A stretch of 64,000 nucleotides of DNA from assembly GCA_029246685.1 (NCBI GenBank), contig JAQWMR010000004.1, positions 20,841 to 84,840 on the forward strand, read 5' to 3'. Shown here in pieces: positions 1 to 9,150 of this stretch. The notes beneath the pieces were generated by a model. The model was not told where the DNA came from. It ran no database searches and saw nothing but the letters and a program-made list of their open reading frames with translations. Source of the DNA: Acidimicrobiales bacterium. Lineage in GTDB: Bacteria; Actinomycetota; Acidimicrobiia; Acidimicrobiales; Aldehydirespiratoraceae. Position 1 is the first letter of the stretch, and every line of letters begins with the position of its first letter. Made by a program: the position numbers and the translations under genes.

Positions 1-2264
1 GCCTTGCGGTCCTGATCTGTGTGCTGTGGACGGTGTCACGACTCGAGGCCACCCGCACTGCGCGTGTTCTCAAGGCCACCCGCGACAACGAGGACAACGC
101 CCAGGCGTTTGGCGTCAACCTGACGCGCACGAAGCTCATGGCCTTCGCGATCTCGGGGTTCTACGCCTCGCTGGCCGGGGGACTCTTCACGCTCCACCAG
201 CAAGCGCTCGGCCAGGGTTCGTTCTCTCCGGGACAGAGCATCCGAGTCCTCACGATGGTGGTGATCGGTGGCCTGGGGTCGGTTCCCGGCGCCATTCTCG
301 GCGCGATCTTCCTCCAAGGCACCGAATACTTCGGCGAGGACATCCCCGCCGACATTCGCCCGTTCTGGCTGTTCGCGGCGAGCGGGATCGGCCTCCTCGT
401 CGTACTCATGTTCCTTCGCGATGGTCTGGGCGGTGTGCTCTACGACGTGCGACGCCGCCTTCTCGGGATCGTGTCGTTCCGCCGACAGATCCCGGTGCCC
501 AGCCTGTTCGCCGATCAGCGAGTCGACGATCGGCTGGCGCCGGACGAGCACGACGGCGAGGGCCACTCCCTGCCGGTCGTCATGCCCCGGGCGCCCCGCC
601 GCGACGCCAAGGGAGTGTTTCGTCACCTACCGAGCGAACCGGCTCCAGCGATCGACTACTTCACGTACCCAGATGTGTTTGTGGGTGACGACCAGGCGAC
701 GTCATTGATCAGTGTGCGATCCATCGATGTGTCCTACGGACCGGTGCAGGTGCTCTTTGGTGTGAACATCGAGATCGAAGAGGGCGAGATCGTGGCGCTC
801 CTCGGAACGAACGGCGCCGGGAAGTCGACGGTGCTGCGGGCCATGTCCGGGCTGACCGTGCCACATGGAGGCTCGGTCTCGCTCGATGGGGCCGACATCA
901 CGAACATGGCCCCCCACCGGATCGCCCGTTCCGGAATCGCCCAGGTCCCCGGTGGAAAGGGCGTGTTCCCCTCGTTGACCGTCGGGGAGAACCTCTCGCT
1001 CGGCGGGTGGCTGCACCGCCACGACCCGAAACACGGCCCCGCCGAGACCGAGCGTGTGTTGAAGCTGTTCCCGGTCCTGCGCGAAAAGCTACGAGAACCG
1101 GCTGCAAACCTCTCCGGCGGCCAGCAGCAGATGCTGACGCTTGCGATGGCCCTCATGGCCAAACCTCGGGTCTTGCTCATCGACGAGCTTTCGCTCGGCC
1201 TCGCGCCGGTGGTGGTCGAGGAGCTGCTCGACGTCGTGCGGGAGATGCACGCTGAGGGCGTGACGATCGTCGTCGTCGAACAGTCGGTCAACATTGCGCT
1301 CACAATCGCCGACACCGCGTTCTTCATGGAGAAGGGAGAGGTGCGGTTCCGGGGACCGACTGCGGATCTCCTCGAGCGCGACGATGTGCTGCGATCGGTC
1401 TTTCTCGGCGGCGCGGCGGCGAGCGCGAGCGTTGCTCCGAGGCGCAAGGCCGCGGAAGTCGAGGGCGCGCCGCGTTTACGGGTCGAAGGCTTGTCGAAGT
1501 CGTTCGCCGGCAACCGGGCGGTGAACGACGTGTCGCTCGAGGTTGCGGCCGGCGAAATAGTCGGCGTGATCGGCCCCAACGGCGCGGGCAAGACGACGGT
1601 GTTCGATCTGATCGCCGGCCTGCAGACGCCGGATGTGGGCGAGGTCCTGCTTGACGGCCTCGACGTGACCACTCTTTCGCCGGACCGCCGGGCTCGCCTC
1701 GGGCTGGGCCATTCGTTCCAGGATTCCCGGCTCTTCGGGTCGCTGACGGTTGAAGAGGTTGTCAAAGTGGCACTGGACCAGAAGCTGACCAATCACGATC
1801 CGATCGCGGCCGCGCTCGGTTTTCCCGACGTGCGATTCGCCGAGCAGCAAATGCAGGAGCGGGTCGACGAGCTCATCGAGCGTCTTGGCTTGATTGCATT
1901 CCGCGACAAGTTCGTGTCCGAACTCTCCACCGGAAGCCGGCGGATCGTCGATCTCGCTTGTCAAGCGGCGAGTGAGCCGCGAGTGATCCTCCTCGATGAG
2001 CCTTCCTCCGGCATCGCACAACGGGAGGCCGAGGAACTCGGTCCGTTGCTGACCTCGATGCGTGACGACACCGGTGCCAGCCTGCTTGTCATCGATCACG
2101 ACATCTCCGTCCTGGCCTCGATCAGCGACCGCATGATTGCGTTAGATCTCGGAGCGGTAGTGGCCGAGGGCAGCCCTGAGCAGGTGCTGAACGATCCGGT
2201 TGTGGTCTCGTCGTACCTCGGCGGCGATCGGGCCGCCATCGAACGCTCGGGAGTGGGTCGATGA
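1..2264 (+). CDS. LivM-LivF-LivG fusion, branched-chain-type ABC importer (5' end outside window)
   Basis: The reading frame is already open at base 3, so the gene starts left of the window. It encodes the end of a LivM-type permease (to about base 480, hydrophobic, with the conserved segment around RATRDNEDNAQAFGVN-like residues), a linker, then two ATPases. The first ATPase is LivF-like: Walker A GTNGAGKST near 805-831, LSGGQQQ near 1110, Walker B LLIDEL near 1180. The second is LivG-like: GPNGAGKTT near 1570-1596, signature LSTGSRR near 1925, Walker B ILLDEP near 1985. These subunits are normally separate proteins that import branched-chain amino acids or other carboxylates. Here they form one chain. 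The stop overlaps the next start (ATGA), implying co-translation with the exporter. The substrate cannot be told from sequence. The LivK-type lipoprotein at 16-17.4 kb is a possible partner, but this is inference. Confidence 0.9.
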   Translation, partial: LAVLICVLWTVSRLEATRTARVLKATRDNEDNAQAFGVNLTRTKLMAFAISGFYASLAGGLFTLHQQALGQGSFSPGQSIRVLTMVVIGGLGSVPGAILGAIFLQGTEYFGEDIPADIRPFWLFAASGIGLLVVLMFLRDGLGGVLYDVRRRLLGIVSFRRQIPVPSLFADQRVDDRLAPDEHDGEGHSLPVVMPRAPRRDAKGVFRHLPSEPAPAIDYFTYPDVFVGDDQATSLISVRSIDVSYGPVQVLFGVNIEIEEGEIVALLGTNGAGKSTVLRAMSGLTVPHGGSVSLDGADITNMAPHRIARSGIAQVPGGKGVFPSLTVGENLSLGGWLHRHDPKHGPAETERVLKLFPVLREKLREPAANLSGGQQQMLTLAMALMAKPRVLLIDELSLGLAPVVVEELLDVVREMHAEGVTIVVVEQSVNIALTIADTAFFMEKGEVRFRGPTADLLERDDVLRSVFLGGAAASASVAPRRKAAEVEGAPRLRVEGLSKSFAGNRAVNDVSLEVAAGEIVGVIGPNGAGKTTVFDLIAGLQTPDVGEVLLDGLDVTTLSPDRRARLGLGHSFQDSRLFGSLTVEEVVKVALDQKLTNHDPIAAALGFPDVRFAEQQMQERVDELIERLGLIAFRDKFVSELSTGSRRIVDLACQAASEPRVILLDEPSSGIAQREAEELGPLLTSMRDDTGASLLVIDHDISVLASISDRMIALDLGAVVAEGSPEQVLNDPVVVSSYLGGDRAAIERSGVGR

Positions 2265-5200
2265 CCGCGATCGCTCGGATCGAAGAGGCTCGGAGTCGGC
2301 TGCTGGATCGCATCGCGATCGTACGTCGCTCCGTGATCTGGATGCTGCTGTCGCGCCAGCGGAAGATGATCCGCTGGCTGGTCGTCCTGCTGTTCGTTCA
2401 GCTGGTTGCCCAACTTGCGGTCACGAGTGCGACGGTCGAGATGGTCGACAACGGGATTGTCGATCAGGCGGTTCCGCTCGGCGATTATGTCGCCTACATC
2501 GCGAAGCTCGCAATAGTCCTGCTTGTGGCCGGCTTCGGCAGCCGCCAGATCAGCTCTCGACTCGGCTACCAACTCGAGTTCGACCTGCGGACGTGGCTCT
2601 ATACGCGGGTGCAGTGGGCCGACCTCCGCAAGCTCGACAAGGTCGCGAGCGGTCAGCTCGTGACCCGCTCAATGACCGATCTCAAGATGCTGCAGCGCAT
2701 CATTCAGTTCCTGCCGGCGATGGCCACGCTCGCACCCGCCACACTCGCCCTGCTGCTCTTCCTCGCCTACCTGAGCCCGCCAATGGCCTTGATCGCGGCA
2801 ACGGCACTGCCGCTCAACCTGTGGCTCCTCTCGAAGTTTCGCGTGCGGTTGTGGGGACTGAGCTGGGCCGTGCTCAATGAGCGAGCTGAGGTTGCGAGTG
2901 CCGTGGACGAGCCGGTGCGGGGCGTGCGGGTCATGCGGGCGTTTGGCCGCGAAGACCAGGAACGCGGCCGGCTGCGAGACACCGCCCTGCGTACCTACCG
3001 CCTCGCGATGACAAGAACCCGTCTCGTCGCCCGCTACGACATCCTTCTCAAGGCCGTGCCTCTCGTCGTGAACGCGCTGCTTCTTGTCGTTGGGGCGCGC
3101 CTCATGGCATCGGAAGACCTCTCGGTCGGCGTCTTCCTGGTCGCGTTCCAGATCGCCGGATTCGTGACAGTGATCGCGCAGTTGCTCGACGAGTTGGCGA
3201 GTGCCTGGCAGTTCCTCCGTAGTGCGCAGACGCGGCTCTCTGAGGTGCTCGCGCTCGGTGCTCATCCGGGTGAGGGTCGTCCCGCAGCCGAACACTTCGA
3301 GGGGATGGAGTTGCGCAACGCCGGTGTCACACTCGACGGCACTCCGGTGCTCGACGACATCTCTGTCGTGGCGCGGCCGGGCACGCTCGTGGTGGTCACC
3401 GGTCCGCCGGGGTCCGGGAAGACAACGCTCGCCAACCTGGTCGGCGGTCTGGTCGGACCGAGCACTGGTGAGGTGCTTCTTGACGGCCGCCCGCTCGCTG
3501 ATCTCGACATCACCACGATCCGCCGCATGGTCCGCATCGTTGCGGAGGATCCGGTGCTGTTCTCCGGGACGATCCGTCAGAACCTCGACCTTGGCGCGGC
3601 ATGGACGGTCACCGACGAGGAGATCGAGGCCGCGCTGTATGCCGCGGGGGCCGAGGACATCGTCGCCGACATGGCCGCCAGTCTCGACACTCCTGTGGGC
3701 GACCGTGGCTTGACCCTCTCGGGCGGCCAGCGGCAGCGGCTGGCCCTGGCCCGGGCGCTCGTGTCGAAGCCCCGCGTGGTCGTGATGGACGACGCATTGT
3801 CCGCCGTTAATCCGGCTCACGAGATGGAGATCCTGCGGCGGGTGCGCGAGTTCCTGCCCCAGTCGACGATCCTCGCGATCAGTCGCCGGTCGGGCCCGGC
3901 CACCATCGCCGACACCGTTCTCGAACTCGCGGCTCGTTCCATTCAGACCTCCACGGCAGCCTTGGACGCGCCGTCCGAGAGTGTCGAAGGCGGTGGCAAC
4001 TCCGAGCTCATGGACGTGGTCAGTTCACTCGAGGTCAGTGATGAGGAACCGATCATCTCCGACGCGGCCTGCAACGTGGATGACATGCCGAAGGTGCGGT
4101 CGCTCGTGAGGCTCAGCCTCTCTGCGGTCGCCATTGCGCTCGTCCTGTTGATCCTGAACACGCTCGCCGGGCTTGGACCGGAGTTGCTGTTCGCCGAGGC
4201 AACCGAGGCCGCCGAGGACAAGGAAACCTCACGGATCTACGGCATCGGTCTTGCCGTGGCCGGTGTGGGTCTCGTTTTTGCGGTGTCCGGCTATTTCATG
4301 CGGATCGTGGTGACCAAGGTCGCCCAGTCGCTCGTCTATCTCCTTCGACGCCGGGTGTTTCTCCGGCTCACGAACCTCGGCATCGACTTCTACGACCGCG
4401 AACTTCCCGGTGAGGTTGCCGCCCGAGTGGTGAACGACCTCGACACGATTCTCGGATTCGTCGCAGAGCGGTTGTTTCGGTTCCTCTCGAACATCGCCCG
4501 ATTCGCGGTCGCCCTCATCGCAGTGATGGTGATCATGCCCGAGCTGACGGCCACGATTCTGACGGTCGCGGCGGTGATCGTCGTGCTCACGATCATCCAG
4601 CTGTACCTGGGTCTGCGCGCCTTTCACCGAGCCCGCGATGATCTCGGTCGCACGGTTGCGACATTCGAGGAACACTTTGCTGGCCGGGCGGAGTTGCGGG
4701 CCTGTGGCGCAACCGAGAAGGCAAACCGTGGTTTCGTCGAGGACGCCTGGGAGCTGCGACAGAGTCGGCGCTGGGCCACATCGATCGCGAACGGCTACAG
4801 CGAACTCGTGGGCTTCATCACCCACGTCGGTGGCGCGTTGATCCTCGCGACCGCAGGCGACGCGGTCCTCACCGGAGCCGCAACCGTCGGTGCCGCGCTG
4901 TCGGCTCGGCTTGTTTCGCAGCAAGCGCTGGCGCCCTTGTCACTGATGAGCACGATCTACACGGAGATGCTCGATGCACGCGTGTCGTGGGGGCGGCTGG
5001 CGGAACCGTTCGAGACTCCGATTCTGCCGGTGGAACGAGACGGGGCCGACGAGGCTCCTCAGCTCGATGGAACCGTCACATTCGAGGCGGTCACGTTCAG
5101 GTACCCGAACACCGAGCGCCGGGTCCTCGACGAGGTGTCGTTCACGCTCCCGACGGGTTCGGTCACCGCGCTCGTGGGATTCACGGGTGCGGGGAAGTCA

Positions 5201-5806
5201 TCCATCACGAAGCTTCTTACCCGCATGTACGACCCGACGGAGGGCCGGATCCTCGCCGACGAGATCGATATCCGCGACTTCAGCTCGCGCTCGTATCGGC
5301 GTCGACTGGGCGTAGTGCCGCAGGATGCATTCCTCTTTAAAGGAACGATCCGCTCAAACATCGCCTACGGCCGACCAGAGGCCACCGATGAGGAGATCGA
5401 CGCCGCGGTCCGAGCGGTAGGCGCCCACGAGGCACTCGCCGCGATGGCCGGGGGCTACGACCACGCTGTCGACGAAGAGGCCCGCAACCTCACGGCGGCG
5501 CAGCGTCAACTCGTCGCGATCGCGCGGGTGTGGCTCTGCGAGCCGGACGTCCTTGTCCTCGATGAGGCCACGTCGAGCCTCGACGGTCCGCTGGAGGATC
5601 GCGTTCTCGAGGCAGTGCGCGCCCTCGGCGTGACCACACTCACGGTGACCCATCGCCCGAATGTCGCTCGGCAGTCCGACCTGGCCATCGTGTTGGAGGC
5701 GGGCCGGATCGTCGAGACTGGCGCCCCCGACGATCTGATAGGTACCAATTCGGCCTACGACCGCCTCTGGTCGTTCGACGGATCTTCCACAGTGGACCGG
5801 TCTTAG
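2261..5806 (+). CDS. Fused heterodimeric-type ABC exporter (TMD-NBD-TMD-NBD)
   Basis: This 1181-residue protein joins two half-transporters of the ABC exporter type. NBD1 has Walker A GPPGSGKTT (381-389), a canonical LSGGQ (486-490), but D510-D511 where the catalytic Glu should be, and Arg542 in place of the switch His. NBD2 has Walker A GFTGAGKSS (973-981), a degenerate signature LTAAQ (1077-1081), intact D1101-E1102 and His1131. The consensus ATP site is therefore NBD2 Walker motifs plus NBD1 signature, and the other site is degenerate, as in known heterodimeric exporters. It probably exports lipids, peptides or xenobiotics; the substrate is unknown. It overlaps the upstream importer gene by 4 nt. 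Confidence 0.93.
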   Translation: MTAIARIEEARSRLLDRIAIVRRSVIWMLLSRQRKMIRWLVVLLFVQLVAQLAVTSATVEMVDNGIVDQAVPLGDYVAYIAKLAIVLLVAGFGSRQISSRLGYQLEFDLRTWLYTRVQWADLRKLDKVASGQLVTRSMTDLKMLQRIIQFLPAMATLAPATLALLLFLAYLSPPMALIAATALPLNLWLLSKFRVRLWGLSWAVLNERAEVASAVDEPVRGVRVMRAFGREDQERGRLRDTALRTYRLAMTRTRLVARYDILLKAVPLVVNALLLVVGARLMASEDLSVGVFLVAFQIAGFVTVIAQLLDELASAWQFLRSAQTRLSEVLALGAHPGEGRPAAEHFEGMELRNAGVTLDGTPVLDDISVVARPGTLVVVTGPPGSGKTTLANLVGGLVGPSTGEVLLDGRPLADLDITTIRRMVRIVAEDPVLFSGTIRQNLDLGAAWTVTDEEIEAALYAAGAEDIVADMAASLDTPVGDRGLTLSGGQRQRLALARALVSKPRVVVMDDALSAVNPAHEMEILRRVREFLPQSTILAISRRSGPATIADTVLELAARSIQTSTAALDAPSESVEGGGNSELMDVVSSLEVSDEEPIISDAACNVDDMPKVRSLVRLSLSAVAIALVLLILNTLAGLGPELLFAEATEAAEDKETSRIYGIGLAVAGVGLVFAVSGYFMRIVVTKVAQSLVYLLRRRVFLRLTNLGIDFYDRELPGEVAARVVNDLDTILGFVAERLFRFLSNIARFAVALIAVMVIMPELTATILTVAAVIVVLTIIQLYLGLRAFHRARDDLGRTVATFEEHFAGRAELRACGATEKANRGFVEDAWELRQSRRWATSIANGYSELVGFITHVGGALILATAGDAVLTGAATVGAALSARLVSQQALAPLSLMSTIYTEMLDARVSWGRLAEPFETPILPVERDGADEAPQLDGTVTFEAVTFRYPNTERRVLDEVSFTLPTGSVTALVGFTGAGKSSITKLLTRMYDPTEGRILADEIDIRDFSSRSYRRRLGVVPQDAFLFKGTIRSNIAYGRPEATDEEIDAAVRAVGAHEALAAMAGGYDHAVDEEARNLTAAQRQLVAIARVWLCEPDVLVLDEATSSLDGPLEDRVLEAVRALGVTTLTVTHRPNVARQSDLAIVLEAGRIVETGAPDDLIGTNSAYDRLWSFDGSSTVDRS

Positions 5807-5822
5807 TAATGTCGATACATTA
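5807..5822. promoter_or_regulatory. Palindromic operator candidate overlapping a leaderless promoter
   Basis: TAATGT and ACATTA form a perfect 6-bp inverted repeat around CGAT, right after the exporter stop codon. The hexamer TACATT (5816-5821) lies 7 nt before the Rieske ATG and would act as the -10 of a leaderless transcript. A repressor bound here would block it. No regulator gene adjoins, so the binding protein is unknown. Confidence 0.5.
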
Positions 5823-5828
5823 GAAATC

Positions 5829-6866
5829 ATGAGCACCACCGCCGACGACCCCGGGAGCGGAATACGGCCCGGTATGGAGAACGCCGACTTCGAGGTCGGC
5901 CCGATGCGCCCCGACCCTGACTCGGTCATGGATTCGAGTCGACGCGTGCGTATCCGCCGCGAGGGAGTTGGGCAGAAGCGATTCCCATTTCCGATTCCCA
6001 ACGGCTGGTTCGTCGTTGAGGAGTCGAAGGAACTCGCTCCGGGGGAGCACAAGAATCTGTATGCCTTCGGCAAGGACCTCGTTCTGTTCAGGGCCGAGAG
6101 CGGTGAGGCCCGCCTCATGGACGCCTACTGCCCGCACCTCGGTGCGCATATGGGCGCAGGCGGCAAGGTGGACGGCGACGGCCTCCGCTGTCCGTTCCAC
6201 GGCTGGCGCTTCGATGGTGACGGAACGTGCACCGACATCCCGTATGCCGAGGGCAAGGCCATCCCTGCGAAAGCGAAGGTGCGGACGTACCCGATCATTG
6301 AGCGCAACCGGATGATCTGGGCATGGCATCACCTGGAAGAGGGCGACCCGTTCTACGACGTACCTGACTGGCCCGAGTTCGAGGATCCGGACTGGCAGGA
6401 CTACCAGACGCTGAAGTTCGACGTGGCCACGATCGTCCAGGAGTTCTCCGAGGGCGAGTTCGACGTCCAGCACTTCAAGTACGTCCACGGCGCGCCGCCG
6501 CTTCCGGGCACGGATCTCGAGGTCGACGGCACCTACCGACGCAACAGCAACGGCAACTTCACGATCGAGAACTTCGGCCTCGGTTGCACGCGTATTTCGA
6601 TCGGTGACGCCGTCCGCATCGGGCAGTCCCTTCTCCCCATCGACGAGGAGAATGTGAGCATGACGTGGTTCTTCACCATGCCGGAGACCCTCGGCGATGG
6701 TGCTCTCAAAATGCTGGTCGACAGCTTCGCCGATGGGATCAGTCAAGACATCGTGATCTGGGAGAACAAGCGCTACGAGCCCAAACCGCTTGTCACGGCC
6801 GTCGAGCGAAACATCCGCACCGGTCGCGAGTGGTCGCTTCAGTTCTACTCCGGGCTCGAGGCCTAG
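5829..6866 (+). CDS. Rieske non-heme iron oxygenase, terminal component (KshA/7-desaturase-like)
   Basis: The 345-residue protein has a Rieske [2Fe-2S] site, C101-x-H103-x17-C121-x2-H124, and a mononuclear iron site H215-x4-H220 preceded by D212. This layout matches ring-hydroxylating oxygenase alpha subunits, especially the short homotrimeric type acting on steroids or terpenoids (KshA and cholesterol-7-desaturase-like). Electrons should come from a separate reductase, which is not encoded nearby. The ATG at 5829 follows a palindromic promoter and no ribosome binding site is seen, which fits leaderless expression. An SDR follows after 6 nt, suggesting sequential oxidation of one substrate. 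The precise substrate is inferred only from family resemblance. Confidence 0.88.
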   Translation: MSTTADDPGSGIRPGMENADFEVGPMRPDPDSVMDSSRRVRIRREGVGQKRFPFPIPNGWFVVEESKELAPGEHKNLYAFGKDLVLFRAESGEARLMDAYCPHLGAHMGAGGKVDGDGLRCPFHGWRFDGDGTCTDIPYAEGKAIPAKAKVRTYPIIERNRMIWAWHHLEEGDPFYDVPDWPEFEDPDWQDYQTLKFDVATIVQEFSEGEFDVQHFKYVHGAPPLPGTDLEVDGTYRRNSNGNFTIENFGLGCTRISIGDAVRIGQSLLPIDEENVSMTWFFTMPETLGDGALKMLVDSFADGISQDIVIWENKRYEPKPLVTAVERNIRTGREWSLQFYSGLEA

Positions 6867-6872
6867 AACCCA

Positions 6873-7676
6873 ATGACGGGTGTTCTCGACCGTTTTCGGC
6901 TGGATGGCCAGGTGGCGATCGTTGTCGGCGCAGGTCGCGGCATGGGCGCGGCCATCGCCCGCGCACTGGCCGAAGCGGGAGCTGACGTGGTGGTCGCCGC
7001 TCGTAGCCGAGCCGAGATCGACACGGTTGCGGCCGATATTCGCGACCGCGGCTCGCGGGCGCTCGCCGTGGCGTGCGATGTGCTGGATGCCGAGCAGCGG
7101 CAGGCATTGGTGGATGCCACGATCGAAGAGTTCGGTCGACTCGACATCCTTGTCAACAACGCCGGAGGGTTCGGCCCCCGGGGGGCGCTTGATACCTCGG
7201 TCGAAGAGTTCGAAGATTGCTTCCGGTTCAACGTGGCCGCCGTCTTCGGCCTCACCCAGATTGCCGCCCCGGTGATGGCAAACACCGCTGGTGCTGGCTC
7301 GGTCATCAACATCGGCTCCACCGTCGCCCGCGCTGTCGGCCCCGGTTTTGCAGCCTATGCGACGGCCAAGAGCGCACTCAGCTCTCTCACCGAACTGCTC
7401 GCCCAGGACTTCGCGCCGAAGGTGCGGGTGAATGCCGTCCTTCCCGGGCCGACCCGCAGCGGGACCATCGCCACAGTCTTGGCCGGAGACGACGACGGCG
7501 CGATCGAAGCAATGATGGCGTCGCGTAATCCCTTGGCGCGTATCGCCGAACCCGAAGACATCGCCGCGGCGGTGCTCTTCCTGGCCTCATCAGCGGCCTC
7601 GTTCGTTTCGGGTGAGATTCTGGGCGTCACGGGTGCTCAGCAGCACGCTGCGCCGATGCCACGCGCCGATATTTAG
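6873..7676 (+). CDS. SDR-family NAD(P)-dependent oxidoreductase
   Basis: A 267-residue classical short-chain dehydrogenase. The N-terminal cofactor motif is VVGAGRGMG, the structural motif NNAGG follows, and the catalytic pair is Tyr and Lys in YATAK. The length is normal for the family. It starts 6 nt after the Rieske oxygenase stop and is probably co-transcribed, so it may oxidise a hydroxylated product of that enzyme. It is the last gene before the tRNA-Gly fragment that seems to mark the end of an integrated segment. Substrate not assignable. Confidence 0.9.
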   Translation: MTGVLDRFRLDGQVAIVVGAGRGMGAAIARALAEAGADVVVAARSRAEIDTVAADIRDRGSRALAVACDVLDAEQRQALVDATIEEFGRLDILVNNAGGFGPRGALDTSVEEFEDCFRFNVAAVFGLTQIAAPVMANTAGAGSVINIGSTVARAVGPGFAAYATAKSALSSLTELLAQDFAPKVRVNAVLPGPTRSGTIATVLAGDDDGAIEAMMASRNPLARIAEPEDIAAAVLFLASSAASFVSGEILGVTGAQQHAAPMPRADI

Positions 7677-7687
7677 CCCTTGGGGGG

Positions 7688-7710
7688 CATCCCATCCCGC
7701 ATCCCATCTA
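7688..7710. repeat. CATCCCAT-type repeat beside the tRNA-Gly fragment
   Basis: Two CATCCCAT units are separated by CCG. Nearly the same arrangement forms the left arm of the large inverted repeat at 60423-60467, downstream of tRNA-Val. A separate small inverted repeat (CAGAATC/GATTCTG, 7749-7767) lies between this repeat and the tRNA fragment. Both copies of the CATCCC element are in tRNA-associated intergenic DNA. Confidence 0.45.
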
Positions 7711-7790
7711 CTCCACGGATTGGGTCGGATTCGGCGGACCAGGTAGCACAGAATCACACGGATTCTGGCAGCTCGGATAGATGTTCGTGT

Positions 7791-7836
7791 CTTGCCAAGG
7801 TTGAGGTCGCCGGTTCGAACCCGGTCGTCCGCTCCA
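7791..7836 (+). pseudogene. 3' half of tRNA-Gly(GCC), candidate attachment-site scar
   Basis: From the anticodon loop (TTGCCAA, anticodon GCC) to the encoded CCA, this matches a tRNA-Gly: 3' anticodon strand GGTTG, T arm with TTCGAAC loop, acceptor strand CGTCCGC, then TCCA. The bases just upstream cannot pair with the anticodon or acceptor strands, and no D arm fits, so the 5' half is absent. Elements that integrate at the tRNA anticodon loop leave this type of 3' duplicate at their far end. The intact tRNA-Gly would then lie further left, outside the window. Confidence 0.7.
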
Positions 7837-7840
7837 TGTG

Positions 7841-7884
7841 AAGCGGCAGGTCAGGCCCGGTTTCCGGTGCCGAGCCTGCCGCTT
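7841..7884 (+). terminator. Hairpin terminator behind the tRNA-Gly fragment
   Basis: AAGCGGCAGG pairs perfectly with CCTGCCGCTT across a 24-nt interior that has its own GGC-CGG/CCG-GCC stem, and it is followed by TCTCGTTG. It lies 4 nt after the tRNA CCA. It is best explained as the original terminator of the tRNA-Gly gene, now beside the duplicated 3' half. Confidence 0.6.
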
Positions 7885-7916
7885 TCTCGTTGTGGAGCTA
7901 AGTGCGGCGTGAGATA

Positions 7917-9150
7917 TCAGCCGTAGCTGAGGCCGTGGCCGGCGGGGAAGGTGGGGTTGGCGGTGTCGTTGGCGACGTCGGGGTGGGAGACAACGACTGC
8001 CTCCATTGACGACGGGAGCTCGAACGGCAGGCGGCCGCCTGGAACCTCTTTGCCGAACAGAACGTCGAGGAGCGCCCGGTCGCTGGATCCGAAGGTGCCG
8101 GTCAGCGCGGCGGTCGACTCGAGAAGTGGGGCCACGACCGCGGCGCGATCGAGTCGTACGTCGACCACGAGTGGCACGCTCGCCCCGAGTGCGGCGAGCC
8201 GTTCTGTCTCCTCGTGGGGGAACTCGAGCGACCCTTGGTGGAAGAGGAAGTCGAGAGGATGCCCGCTTCGTTCCTCGTAGGGCGTCTCGGTACGGACGAT
8301 GGCGATGTCGGCTCCGGCCGGGTCGTCCACGACGGTGCCGAACTCAGCCGCGACGTCGGGATCGACGTTCTCGATGTAGATGCTGGATTGGGGTGCCAGG
8401 GGCAGCGTTTCGACGTCGTTCGTCAGAAGCACGACGGATCGCCGTTGGGCGTCGAGTCCGGCGGCCACGAAGTCGTCTCGGCCTGCGATCGCAGAGGCCT
8501 GGGCCACGTCGACGTAGGGGTCGTCGAAGAGCCCGAGGTCGAACTTCACGGCCAGAAGCCGTGCGACCGACTCGTCGATGCGGGCCTCGGTCACCCGACC
8601 GGCTTCGACGAGGCCGATGAGAAGGTCGGTGCAGAGCTCTCCGCCCATCTGGTCGCATCCGGCATCGATCAGCCGAAGGAGGCGTTCGTCATAGGAGAGA
8701 TGTTCCACGCCCCAGGCCTTCGGCGGCATCTGGAAGTCTGGCCGCCCCTTCTCGTGGATGAGGCTCCAGTCGGTGCAGATCACGCCTTGGAAACCGAGTT
8801 CGTCACGCAACAGGTCGGTAATGATCTGACCGTTGAACGCGAAGCCGACTTCCTCGATGTCGACACCATTGCGCTGCAGCCCGACGGGCATGCCGTAGTA
8901 GGGCATCAGCGCCGATGTGCCGGCCTCGATCGCGGCGATGAACGGCCGCAGATGTTCCTCGAAGTTGTCGCCCGGGTAGACCTGCTCGCGCCCGTAGGGG
9001 AAGTGGGCGTCCTCGCCGTCCATCTGCGGCCCGGCACCCGGAAAGTGCTTGGTCATGCACGCCACGCTGGTGGGCCCGACGTCGCCCTGCTGCAGGCCCT
9101 CGAGATAGGCGCGGACGAGGTCGAGGCAATTCTGCAGCGCCTTCTGGCCG
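7917..9150 (-). pseudogene. Glycoside hydrolase family 3 beta-glucosidase, 5'-truncated
   Basis: The translated part is a GH3 protein: KHFPGAG substrate-binding region, GFQGVICTDW with the nucleophile Asp, then the C-terminal alpha/beta sandwich ending in GHGLSYG. The first 150-200 residues of the usual (beta/alpha)8 barrel are missing. Similarity starts near base 9150 with a segment like ...LVRAYLEGLQQ, and the frame continues to 9317 with low-complexity, unrelated sequence. It probably cannot fold a complete catalytic domain. The truncation lies about 1.3 kb from the tRNA-Gly scar and fits a region that has suffered recombination. A downstream start producing a partial protein cannot be excluded. 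Confidence 0.7.

Noticed and set aside
7734..7836. Complete tRNA-Gly with an intron or a long variable region
   Set aside because: GCGGACC at 7734 pairs with six of seven acceptor bases, but the D arm and the 5' anticodon strand are missing, and no group I intron core is recognisable.
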